A stretch of DNA of 6,329 nucleotides from an uncultured Porphyromonas sp. (GCA_946222055.1 CAMIEW010000057.1:1-6329), one strand, 5' to 3'. Numbered from the stretch's first letter, positions 1 to 6,329 are shown. The notes: a model not told the origin generated them from the sequence alone. A program made the numbers and translations.

Positions 1-1805
1 CGGACATCCAGCGTGACCCTGATCCACTGACCTCGAGTGTCGATGGTACCCTTGTAGAGATTCCGCGGCTCGGGCTGAAGGACGACATCACGCGAGCCGA
101 CATCGCCGAGATTGTAGCAGACATAGCTCTGCTGACCATTTGCCCCTACCTGATCGGAGTAGACATTGACCGACATGGACCGAGCGGAACTGACGCCCTT
201 GAGGAGGAATGAGATCGTCTTCGTGCCGGAGGGGATCGCGCCCTTGAAGGAGAGGAGGTACTCATTCCCATTGAGCCGCTTGACCACCGAGAGCACCTGA
301 CCGCGATCCGGGTAAGCGTGGTCCCGCGAGATGACCGCATAGCCTCGCAGCCCCTGCTTACCGAGTGCGGCCTTGAAGTCTGCCTCGCTCTCGCAGTCAG
401 CGCCATCGAAGAGCCACTTAGCATCCCCCGGATCACTCCCGGGGTCAGGGGTCTCATTTATCGCTCCGTCGTCAGTCACCCGGAGGAGCAGATCGTCGAT
501 GCGCCACCTCACACTCTCGTAGCCCTTGCTGGTGTAGACAAAAGCGAAGTGGACATTGGCTTGCCCGTAGACGAAGTCCGGGAGGGAGATCGAATTGGGG
601 ACAAAGTCCTTCGACTTCGCCGGCGGGTAATTAGGGATGGTCACCTGCTGCCACCGAGCCGCCTCAGGGTCATCGAGCGGGAAGTCCTCCGTGGTCACAT
701 AGAGCGTCTGCTGCTCCTGCATACTCTTTCCATTGATGATACTGTGAGAGAAGGAGAGGCGAGCATCGGAGACGTTGGTGAAGTCGAGCGAAGGAGAGAG
801 GAGTAGGATCTTCGTGATCCCCATACCCTCACTCGACACCGTCGCACAGCCCTCTTCTGCACGGAAGTCGATGCCTGTGCCGATGACGGCATGGCTGCTC
901 ATCTGACCAAGCGACGTATCGAAGTGCTCCTCCAGGATGGTTCGCTCACCGGCTCCGACCGTAGGATCGTCCAGGTAGATGTCCCCCTCTATCCGACCGC
1001 CCTCGACGAAGGAGCGGATGGAGGCGGTGAAGGCTCCGGAGGAGACTTCCGGAGTAGACTGCTTGAGGTGTAGGATCAGAGAGTAGTAGATGCCGCTCTC
1101 CGACCTGGTGACCTGCTCAAAGGCCGGCTCATCAAGGGTGATCGTCTTGCTCCCCACGCCGATTTGGATCTTGTGCGATGGGTCACCGAGCGTCTCACCC
1201 GGCAGGATGTAGGAGACGAAGGTGTCTCCATAGCGCACCGCAGAGAGAGGCTCCACCGCTTCGCCCGGGGTGATGGCGCCGCTCCGCTTATCCATCAGCC
1301 CTCCGGAGCGGTAGCCCAATAGCTCTACCGTCGCATCGGAGAGGTTCAGCCCCTCGATCTCAGAGACAAGTCGGACACGGATCTGGGAGAGGCGGTGAGA
1401 GAAGGAGAGTTCCACCTGAGTCTCCCCTTTGACTCCTTTACCCTCCCCATAGAGCAGAGCGCACTGGTCTCGCAGGTCGAAGGAGACAGATCCCCCACCG
1501 CCGTAGCTGTAGGGGTAGTAGGCGTGGAAGGTCTCACCCTCTAGCGCCATAGAGATACGCCGATCACTCCGTGGGTCAAAGGTGCCGTCCCCATGCATCG
1601 TGACATAGGGGACATCGGTCTCGCGGGAGGAGAAGATCCCGATCTGGTCGCCCGCCTCCCAGCGGTCATCGAGGACGCGGAGTCGCGGCGCGGAGGCAAC
1701 GAAGTCAGGGTAGATACGCTCCTCGGTCTCCTCAGTCAGCTCCACCTGCTGCGCACAGGCGGAGAGGAGAAGGGCAAGAATGGGTAAAAAAGTGGATTTA
1801 TTCAT
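1..1805 (-). CDS. Fimbrillin-like, choice-of-anchor J-like modular surface lipoprotein (3' end beyond window)
   Basis: Probable surface-exposed lipoprotein, perhaps an adhesin or accessory pilus protein. 601 residues are visible with no in-frame stop; the C-terminus lies beyond base 1. A short signal peptide ends in a clean lipobox, LSAC, with Cys17 as the lipidated residue. Residues about 40-248 resemble Bacteroidales fimbrillin-like domains: WEAGDQIGIF (49-58), then FHAYYPYS (93-100), then LSFSHRLSQIRVRLV (133-147), closing with YYSLILHL. Residues about 289-443 look like a choice-of-anchor J (cleaved-adhesin-like) jelly roll: ILEEHFD at the start, LLLSPSLDF in the middle, and WRIDDLLLRV at the end. 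A Pro/Asp/Gly-rich linker (about 446-462) leads to a third beta-rich region with TKTISFLLKG (528-537), probably another jelly roll. The start is chosen because it gives the lipoprotein signal and overlaps the upstream stop codon as ATGA. The reading frame and lipoprotein nature are firm. The domain names come from memory of family patterns, and the function is inferred. Confidence 0.85.
   Translation of the reverse strand, partial: MNKSTFLPILALLLSACAQQVELTEETEERIYPDFVASAPRLRVLDDRWEAGDQIGIFSSRETDVPYVTMHGDGTFDPRSDRRISMALEGETFHAYYPYSYGGGGSVSFDLRDQCALLYGEGKGVKGETQVELSFSHRLSQIRVRLVSEIEGLNLSDATVELLGYRSGGLMDKRSGAITPGEAVEPLSAVRYGDTFVSYILPGETLGDPSHKIQIGVGSKTITLDEPAFEQVTRSESGIYYSLILHLKQSTPEVSSGAFTASIRSFVEGGRIEGDIYLDDPTVGAGERTILEEHFDTSLGQMSSHAVIGTGIDFRAEEGCATVSSEGMGITKILLLSPSLDFTNVSDARLSFSHSIINGKSMQEQQTLYVTTEDFPLDDPEAARWQQVTIPNYPPAKSKDFVPNSISLPDFVYGQANVHFAFVYTSKGYESVRWRIDDLLLRVTDDGAINETPDPGSDPGDAKWLFDGADCESEADFKAALGKQGLRGYAVISRDHAYPDRGQVLSVVKRLNGNEYLLSFKGAIPSGTKTISFLLKGVSSARSMSVNVYSDQVGANGQQSYVCYNLGDVGSRDVVLQPEPRNLYKGTIDTRGQWIRVTLDV
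1802..1805 (-). promoter_or_regulatory. ATGA stop/start overlap coupling the two lipoprotein genes
   Basis: The TGA stop of the transglutaminase-like lipoprotein (1804-1802) shares bases with the ATG start of the fimbrillin-like lipoprotein (1805-1803). Such 4-base overlaps usually mean co-transcription and translational coupling by re-initiation. I see no Shine-Dalgarno sequence just upstream, as expected for Bacteroidota, so expression of the second gene probably depends on translation of the first. Confidence 0.85.
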
Positions 1806-4438
1806 AGTCGTGAGAGGACATCGGCGATCTGCCCACCGATGCCGATGGTGTAGCCTTGATGGAAGTAGACGACACGATTGAAGGTATCGGCGACGATCAC
1901 CACCGGATAGTCGAGCGGCAGGGAGTGCTCCAGACCCTCTGCAAGCGCTTTATCCAGCCCCCGAGTGTCTACCCCCCAGGAGGCTCCAGGGAGGAGGCTA
2001 TGGAGCGCCTCGGAGGGCGCCTGCGGTGTGAGGACAACGGTGGGTATGGGTAGCTTGCCGGACCCGTCAGCGATGGCGCCTAGATCGCGGAGGATGTGGT
2101 CGGACGGCTCGTGGGCATCGCGGGCCAGCACAAGGAGATAGTAGCCCCGTCCCGTGGTGCTGAGGAGCGAGCGCTCCTCACCTGCGAGATCCTGGTAGAG
2201 CGACTCGGAGTCGAAGTTTCCGATCACTGCCAGAGCGCCCTCCTCACGGTCGAAGTCGATCGCCATAGGCTTCCCGCAACTCATCCTGCGGACAGAGGCG
2301 AGGACGGTCCCGTCGGCTAGCCGGCTGCCGGTGAGGAGGAAGTTGTCCGGATAGAGGAGCGACTTGCCCTGCAGATCGGTGTAGGGAACCATGTCGTCGA
2401 AGTAGTAGGTGCTCATCTGTCCGCCGGCGGGATCGAAGTAGCCGACGGTGAAGTGAGAGATGTAGTGGGGCGTGCGGACTGTATTTGACCCCTGCTCGTA
2501 GGTGAGCTGTAGGGGACAGTCGACAGCAGACTCCTTCTCTTCCTTTAGATAAGGGATCACCTGCTCCCTACCCTCATCATCGCGGTAGCGGACAACGCTG
2601 TTGCCGAAGTCAAACCACGCCGGCACCTTAGCCGTGCGAAGCAGTCGGATCAGCAGGACGGTGAGGGAGCGTTGGTTGCCTCGTTGGAGGATCCAGGTGG
2701 AGGCGGGCGTCATCGGGAGATTGAGCGGATTGTACTGCTTGTCGTACGAGAGCTGACCCATACGATCAATGATCCGGGTCACTCGCTCTGCTCGGCTGAG
2801 CTCCTCGTTGCCAAGGATCTGCTCGCAGATCAGATCCAGCTCCGGCTGCTGCGGAGCGATCGGCTCACGGTCCATAACTCTCGGGCAGTAGATCATCGGC
2901 TCCTGCCAGTCGGCATCTAAGAGATCTCGGTCGAGCACCTGCTCGAGGGCGGTAATAGAGACATCGTGGAGGTCCTTCTCGGTGAGGGAAGAGAGAAGGA
3001 GAAGGGCGTGGTGCAGCCGTCCGCTCTCAGCCGAGTGGCGGAGGAAGCGCTCTATCGTGGCGTGGTATCCACGGCTCTTGGGGAAGAGGTCAAGGAGCAG
3101 GGTGCGGTCCTCGCCCATTGCGTCCATTTCGTCAGCCAGTGCAGTGGCTTGCTCTGCTGTGGGGAAGGTGGCGGTATACGCCTCACGGACGGCATCCTCC
3201 TCGGCGAGTAGGCGGGCATTCTCCGCCGCCTGAGCCTCTGTATAGCGAACCTCCGGAGTCTGCTCCACCGGCGGTGTGAGCCGCAGGTGCTGCTCTGCTG
3301 GGATCGTGTCGAGGGGGCGTAGGGTCAGCTCAAGGGTACTGCCGCCCTCCTTATTGGTCATCTTCTCCATCGCCACCCGGTCACTGCCCTTGGAGGCAAA
3401 GATCACCACATCCCCGAGACCAAGGTTGGTCACCGCCTCACCGCGGTCATCGGTGGTGCGGGTGACAAGGGGATAGAGCTCAGCGTAGTTGTAGATGCGG
3501 TAGGTGACGGTGGCGCCCTCAACCGGCTTACCGGCCTCGTCCAGGACGCGGACGGTCATCGGTGCGGTGCGGATGTAATTAGGCGTCACATTGAGCTCGG
3601 TGAAGCAATCGTTTTTGCTCAGCACCTCTTCATCGCCATCGTAGTCGCCAAAGGCGGTGGTATGGAGCATCATCGCCCGCATCACGGGGGCGTCAAACCA
3701 AGCGTTGTCCAGCACCGGGGCCGGTTCGCTTGCTCCGAGGTAGTGCCACTTCCCATCGACCCAAGCCTCGACCCAGGCGTGGTTGTCGTCCGTATGCGCC
3801 CAGCGGGGCGTATAGACCTGCCGTGCCGGGATGCCGACAGTCCGGAGTACCGCGACGACGAAGGTACTCTGCTCGCCGCAGCGGCCGAGGGCGTTCCGAA
3901 GCGTGGCTATTGGACTGGAGGTGCGCCCATCGGAGGGTTGGTAGGTGATGTGCTTATGGGCCCAGCGATTGAGCGCCAGCACCGCCTGCTCCATCGTCAT
4001 GGTATCGACGAGGGCGGACAATTCGTCGTAATAGGTAGTCCGGAAGTCATCCAGCACCTCGTTATTCACCCGCTTCGGGAGGACAAAGGCGCGGAAGAGA
4101 GCGCCGGGGACCTCCTTCCCCCACGACATCTCCTCCCTCGCCCTCAGCGTCACCCGGACATTATCCAGATGATAGGAAATGCTGTGGTCCATCAGGTCTG
4201 GCAGACTCATGTAGGCGTAGAGGTAGGTCATCGCATCCCGCTCCTCGGCGGTCACGTCGACGAAGCGGAGGGAGTCGGTCGGGCTGACCCGGTCGAGGGT
4301 CTTCATCTTGGTGTCTAGCGCTTTCTCAGCACGAGCCATCACATCGGAGGGAAAAAGCGACTCGCTCCGCCCCCCGCCGCATGAGGTGGCGAAGAGGGTC
4401 AGAGCGAGTAGAAGAGTAAGAGGTGTAAGTCTATTCAT
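1802..4438 (-). CDS. Transglutaminase-like domain lipoprotein with thioredoxin-like C-terminus
   Basis: Complete 878-residue predicted lipoprotein, probably in the outer membrane. The signal peptide ends at FATSC, with Cys20 lipidated, then GGG. Residues about 147-240 form a transglutaminase-like (papain-fold) domain: Cys187 in GRCGEQSTF, His220 in DDNHAWVEAW, and Glu238 in YLGASEP as the likely acidic third member. Residues about 290-375 resemble an Ig-like or carboxypeptidase-regulatory beta-sandwich (VRVLDEAGKPVEGATVTYRI). Residues about 395-545 look mostly helical. Residues about 547-632 resemble a second transglutaminase-like fold (ending LLRTAKVPAW, matching VLRTVGIPAR of the first), but the cysteine position holds Asn/Gln (588-589) and no matching His is seen. 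Residues about 735-878 look thioredoxin-like, with a possible cis-Pro at 845 (DYPVVIVAD) and no CxxC. Bacterial members of this superfamily are often proteases or peptide-bond-modifying enzymes; the substrate here is unknown. It opens a two-gene unit with the next lipoprotein. Gene and first domain are firm; the second transglutaminase-like and thioredoxin-like regions are inferred. Confidence 0.92.
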   Translation of the reverse strand: MNRLTPLTLLLALTLFATSCGGGRSESLFPSDVMARAEKALDTKMKTLDRVSPTDSLRFVDVTAEERDAMTYLYAYMSLPDLMDHSISYHLDNVRVTLRAREEMSWGKEVPGALFRAFVLPKRVNNEVLDDFRTTYYDELSALVDTMTMEQAVLALNRWAHKHITYQPSDGRTSSPIATLRNALGRCGEQSTFVVAVLRTVGIPARQVYTPRWAHTDDNHAWVEAWVDGKWHYLGASEPAPVLDNAWFDAPVMRAMMLHTTAFGDYDGDEEVLSKNDCFTELNVTPNYIRTAPMTVRVLDEAGKPVEGATVTYRIYNYAELYPLVTRTTDDRGEAVTNLGLGDVVIFASKGSDRVAMEKMTNKEGGSTLELTLRPLDTIPAEQHLRLTPPVEQTPEVRYTEAQAAENARLLAEEDAVREAYTATFPTAEQATALADEMDAMGEDRTLLLDLFPKSRGYHATIERFLRHSAESGRLHHALLLLSSLTEKDLHDVSITALEQVLDRDLLDADWQEPMIYCPRVMDREPIAPQQPELDLICEQILGNEELSRAERVTRIIDRMGQLSYDKQYNPLNLPMTPASTWILQRGNQRSLTVLLIRLLRTAKVPAWFDFGNSVVRYRDDEGREQVIPYLKEEKESAVDCPLQLTYEQGSNTVRTPHYISHFTVGYFDPAGGQMSTYYFDDMVPYTDLQGKSLLYPDNFLLTGSRLADGTVLASVRRMSCGKPMAIDFDREEGALAVIGNFDSESLYQDLAGEERSLLSTTGRGYYLLVLARDAHEPSDHILRDLGAIADGSGKLPIPTVVLTPQAPSEALHSLLPGASWGVDTRGLDKALAEGLEHSLPLDYPVVIVADTFNRVVYFHQGYTIGIGGQIADVLSRL

Positions 4439-4473
4439 GGCTAACGGTTTTTATATACAGACCAAAGTTAGCC
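4439..4473. repeat. Perfect 7-base inverted repeat in the porin-lipoprotein gap
   Basis: GGCTAAC at 4439-4445 is exactly complementary to GTTAGCC at 4467-4473, with 21 bases between them. Just inside the arms a GGT/ACC pair can extend the stem if three bases bulge on one side. The downstream arm ends directly at the ATG of the transglutaminase-like lipoprotein, and the upstream arm overlaps the candidate -7 box. It could be a DNA operator, or, in a transcript reading through from the porin gene, a hairpin covering the ribosome entry region. It lacks the G+C-rich stem plus U-run of a normal terminator. Chance cannot be excluded for a repeat this short. Confidence 0.5.
4463..4470 (-). promoter_or_regulatory. 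Candidate Bacteroidota -7 promoter box (TAACTTTG)
   Basis: Read on the minus strand, TAACTTTG matches the Bacteroidota housekeeping -7 consensus TAnnTTTG at every fixed position. It lies 24 bases before the ATG of the transglutaminase-like lipoprotein, so the leader would be short (about 15-20 bases), followed by an A/T-rich stretch. I find only a weak candidate for the -33 TTTG element around 4489-4494, overlapping the porin stop codon. If active, the box gives the lipoprotein pair its own promoter, separate from the importer operon. Confidence 0.55.
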
Positions 4474-4488
4474 AGAAAAACTTAACTG

Positions 4489-5493
4489 TCAGAAGCCGAA
4501 CTGGAACTGCATCCGGATGTGGTGGTCCATCGGACCGTGTCCCTCGCCCTGCGGTGCGACGAGACGATACTCCAGCTGCCAGCGGGAGAGCTTGCCAAAC
4601 CAATGCTGCACGCCGAGCGTGCTGGTGAGGAGACTGCCGGGACCCATTCCGGTCTTGAGGTAATCCACGGAGGCGACGAAGTCATACCGCTTGGTCATAT
4701 GTGCCACAGCGGTGAGGTAAGCCCCCTGTCCCACGACCCCGGCATCCTTGCCATACATATACTCACCCGTCAGGGAGACCGGCTTGGTGGCCAGCTGCAC
4801 GGCGCCGCTGACGCGGTGACGGACATAGGGCGCACCCGCCTCGACCCCCTTGCCGGCCCCCATCGCGTGGAGCTCACCACCGAGGTAGGAGGCGTGGAGC
4901 GTCAGCAAGGGTATGGGGCGAATGTAGAGCGCACCACCGTACATCTTGGTGGTGCCGAGGTCAAGGGCATTCATCCCCTGACCATTCATCACCGCCAGCT
5001 TATACGAGAGTACCCTGCCCCAGAGGTCGCCCGACAGCTCGAGACCAATGTCTCGCCCGGAGGTGCCCGAGTAGAGCGGATCCATCCCCACGCCGGCGAA
5101 GTAGACCGTCGGCATGGTTCCGCCTAGGCTCAGCGGATTGAGGAAAGGCGCCACCTGATTCTCCAGACCGAAGGGCGTCTTCATCTGCCCCACACGGAGG
5201 CTCAGCTCCGGAGCGAAGCGGTAGGACATATTTAGCTCCTTGAGGATCGCGGGGCTATTGAGCTGAAAGAGGACAGCCGCGCTCCACCGGTCGGTAATGC
5301 GCATGGTCCCCATAAGCTCTGACTTATTGACGCCAAAGGAATTCTTCCCCGGCCCAAGTAGCGCATCGTAGTAGACCTGACCGTACCCGTGGATCTCGAT
5401 GCGCTTTCCCCTATCGAAGTGATGGTGCCCCTGTGCCGCCAGACCGGGCATCAGGACGAAGAGGAGGAGAAGCGATAGTAGTGCTTTTTTCAT
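4489..5493 (-). CDS. Outer-membrane porin, phosphate-selective porin O/P type
   Basis: Predicted outer-membrane beta-barrel of 334 residues. The signal peptide (residues 1-20) ends GLAAQ, probably cut after Ala20. The mature protein starts with a histidine cluster (QGHHHF, 21-26) and then barrel-like alternating strands. Family-like signatures for porin O/P are VGQMKTPFGLEN (101-112), GRDIGLEL (146-153) and LAVMNGQGMNALDLGTTKMY (166-185). The protein ends MQFQFGF, a typical C-terminal beta-signal with a final Phe. At 334 residues it is a fairly compact member. The start lies 16 A/T-rich bases after the permease stop, with no Shine-Dalgarno and no room for a separate promoter, so it is probably co-transcribed with the importer genes. 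It presumably admits the importer's substrate across the outer membrane. The porin O/P name does not prove phosphate specificity. The His-rich ends (also GHGPMDHH near the C-terminus) might bind metal, but this is only a suggestion. Confidence 0.88.
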   Translation of the reverse strand: MKKALLSLLLLFVLMPGLAAQGHHHFDRGKRIEIHGYGQVYYDALLGPGKNSFGVNKSELMGTMRITDRWSAAVLFQLNSPAILKELNMSYRFAPELSLRVGQMKTPFGLENQVAPFLNPLSLGGTMPTVYFAGVGMDPLYSGTSGRDIGLELSGDLWGRVLSYKLAVMNGQGMNALDLGTTKMYGGALYIRPIPLLTLHASYLGGELHAMGAGKGVEAGAPYVRHRVSGAVQLATKPVSLTGEYMYGKDAGVVGQGAYLTAVAHMTKRYDFVASVDYLKTGMGPGSLLTSTLGVQHWFGKLSRWQLEYRLVAPQGEGHGPMDHHIRMQFQFGF

Positions 5494-5509
5494 AAGATAA
5501 AGAAGTGAA

Positions 5510-6262
5510 TTAGTGACCTGCGGAGCGCCATCGACAGAAGTGCTCCTCAGCCATATCTGTAAGAATAAACAAGATAAATCCGGTGATGCTCAGGACGACG
5601 ATCCCACCGTACATATCGATGTAGTCGAAGCGCATCCAGGCATCGGTGATGAAGTACCCCATGCCGCGGTCGGTGCCGTAGGTCTCTGTGACGAAGAGGA
5701 CCGAGATCGCCGTCCCGATGGCGACGCGGAGCGTGGAGAGGATATCCGGCAGCGCAGCCGGCAGGAGGATGTACCGCAGGATACGCCACCGATCGGCGCC
5801 GAGGGACTGAGCGATGTGGAAGCTCTCCCGGGGGATATTTGTGAGGCTGTCGCGGACATTGACGATCACCTGGAAGATCAGGATCAGGACGATCATCGCC
5901 ACCTTTCCACCATCGCCAAGACCGGCTATAAGCATAACGATCGGCAGGAGGGCGAGCTTCGGGATCGGATAGGCGAGGTAGGTGAGGGCATTCATCGCCC
6001 GACCGAAGGGGCGATAGCTGTAGATCAGCCAGGCGATGACCAGACCGAGGAGCAGTGCAATGGGGATGCCGAGGAGGATCCGATAGAGACTCGCCAGGAG
6101 GTGCGGTCCCATCTTCCCTGCCAGGAGTGCCGGCAGATGACGGTAGACCACCAGTGGCGAGACCAAGGCCCCCTCCCCGATAAGGAGATAAGCGACGTAC
6201 CAGATCACGTTGATCAGCAGCGTGCCGACGAGGAAGCGGTAAGTGATACTATCCGGTCTCAT
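5510..6262 (-). CDS. ABC importer permease, nitrate/sulfonate/taurine (SsuC/TauC-like) type
   Basis: Inner-membrane permease of 250 residues, the usual length for SsuC/TauC-like proteins. About six hydrophobic segments are visible (roughly 11-28, 62-82, 92-114, 118-136, 176-194 and 216-235). The motif that docks onto the ATPase is clear at about 149-172: SLGADRWRILRYILLPAALP, with Gly155 and the conserved LP. YPIPKLALLPI (98-108) and the region ETYGTDRGMGYFI (193-205) are typical of this subfamily. The ATG overlaps the stop of the preceding ATPase-like gene as ATGA; the porin follows 16 bases downstream. Family members import nitrate, alkanesulfonates, taurine, thiamine precursors and similar small molecules. 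The substrate cannot be assigned because the binding protein is not in this window. Gene and family are firm; substrate is open. Confidence 0.93.
   Translation of the reverse strand: MRPDSITYRFLVGTLLINVIWYVAYLLIGEGALVSPLVVYRHLPALLAGKMGPHLLASLYRILLGIPIALLLGLVIAWLIYSYRPFGRAMNALTYLAYPIPKLALLPIVMLIAGLGDGGKVAMIVLILIFQVIVNVRDSLTNIPRESFHIAQSLGADRWRILRYILLPAALPDILSTLRVAIGTAISVLFVTETYGTDRGMGYFITDAWMRFDYIDMYGGIVVLSITGFILFILTDMAEEHFCRWRSAGH
6259..6262 (-). promoter_or_regulatory. ATGA stop/start overlap between ATPase-like gene and permease
   Basis: The TGA ending the upstream frame (6261-6259) overlaps the permease ATG (6262-6260). This places both genes in one operon with likely translational coupling, which fits two subunits of one transporter. 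Confidence 0.8.
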
Positions 6263-6329
6263 GACTTGATCTCCTCTGCGAGGCGCTCCGCCGATGCGCC
6301 TCTCGTCTCAGAGAGGATACGCCCCGGCG
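6259..6329 (-). CDS. ABC transporter ATP-binding protein, C-terminal fragment (5' end beyond window)
   Basis: Only the last 22 full codons are visible, reading PGRILSETRGASAERLAEEIKS before TGA when split as PGRILSETRGAS and AERLAEEIKS. ATPases of the nitrate/sulfonate/taurine importer group commonly carry an RPGRI-type segment shortly after the switch region, followed by a short charged C-terminal helix, and this fragment fits. Its 4-base overlap with the permease gene strengthens the call. Walker A, Walker B and signature motifs would lie outside the window, so the assignment rests on a short motif plus gene order. Confidence 0.65.
   Translation of the reverse strand, partial: PGRILSETRGASAERLAEEIKS

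Noticed and set aside
426..444. G+C-rich hairpin: CCCCGG and CCGGGG around a 7-base loop
   Set aside because: It falls inside the coding sequence for the Pro/Asp/Gly linker and is explained by the Pro and Gly codons; no T-run follows.
146..457. 103-residue open frame on the minus strand
   Set aside because: It is an out-of-frame reading inside the modular lipoprotein, very rich in Ser/Arg and without domain features.
318..806. 162-residue open frame on the plus strand at the left side
   Set aside because: It is antisense to the continuous lipoprotein reading frame that runs from 1805 to the window edge; its composition is that of a shadow frame.
1786..1791. Six-A run near the start of the modular lipoprotein gene as a possible phase-variation tract (a similar run of six T lies at 5485-5490 in the porin start)
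   Set aside because: Both runs are too short for typical slippage and reflect Phe/Leu and Lys-Lys codons in the signal peptides.
3662..4318. 218-residue open frame on the plus strand, antisense to the transglutaminase-like gene
   Set aside because: The minus-strand gene has catalytic motifs and a signal peptide. The plus frame is His/Pro/Arg-rich without recognisable domains, as expected for a shadow frame in G+C-rich DNA.
4519..5127. 202-residue open frame on the plus strand, antisense to the porin gene
   Set aside because: It lies wholly inside a well-supported porin gene and has no recognisable motif or start context.
6271..6276. Shine-Dalgarno-like GAGGAG 8 bases before the permease ATG
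   Set aside because: It encodes Glu-Glu in the ATPase-like C-terminus, and Bacteroidota rarely use Shine-Dalgarno pairing; coincidence is the simpler reading, although a real role cannot be excluded.
1..6329. Search for CRISPR arrays, tRNA/rRNA genes, insertion sequences and long repeats
   Set aside because: I saw no spaced direct repeats, no tRNA-like cloverleaf, no transposase-like protein and no terminal inverted repeats; nearly every base is in a protein gene.

Overview
The window is G+C-rich DNA from a Bacteroidales-type bacterium, most likely Porphyromonas or a close relative. The evidence is indirect but consistent: a fimbrillin-like lipoprotein, a porin of the O/P type, short lipoprotein signal peptides, start regions mostly without Shine-Dalgarno sequences, and one exact match to the Bacteroidota -7 promoter element (TAnnTTTG). 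I could not confirm the taxon by search.

All five genes lie on the minus strand, so transcription runs from right to left. At the right edge (6259-6329) is the C-terminal end of a probable ABC-transporter ATPase. It overlaps by 4 bases (ATGA) a complete permease of the nitrate/sulfonate/taurine importer type (5510-6262). After 16 bases comes an outer-membrane porin of the phosphate-selective O/P type (4489-5493). These three look like one uptake operon that pairs an outer-membrane channel with an inner-membrane importer. No substrate-binding protein is visible, and the substrate cannot be read from the sequence.

A 50-base gap (4439-4488) follows, the only intergenic space of note. It has no convincing terminator, a candidate promoter (-7 box at 4463-4470), and a perfect 7-base inverted repeat that spans that box and touches the next start codon. 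Downstream are two putative surface lipoproteins joined by another ATGA overlap. The first is an 878-residue protein with an intact transglutaminase-like triad, a second transglutaminase-like segment that lacks the cysteine, and a thioredoxin-like tail without CxxC (1802-4438). The second is a modular protein with a fimbrillin-like N-terminal region followed by jelly-roll-like (choice-of-anchor J) regions, running off the left edge (1-1805).

Coding density is close to 100 percent. I saw no RNA gene, mobile element, CRISPR array or long direct repeat. Nothing here is clearly a new system. The points most worth following are the coupled transglutaminase/adhesin-like lipoprotein pair and the porin embedded in an ABC importer operon.
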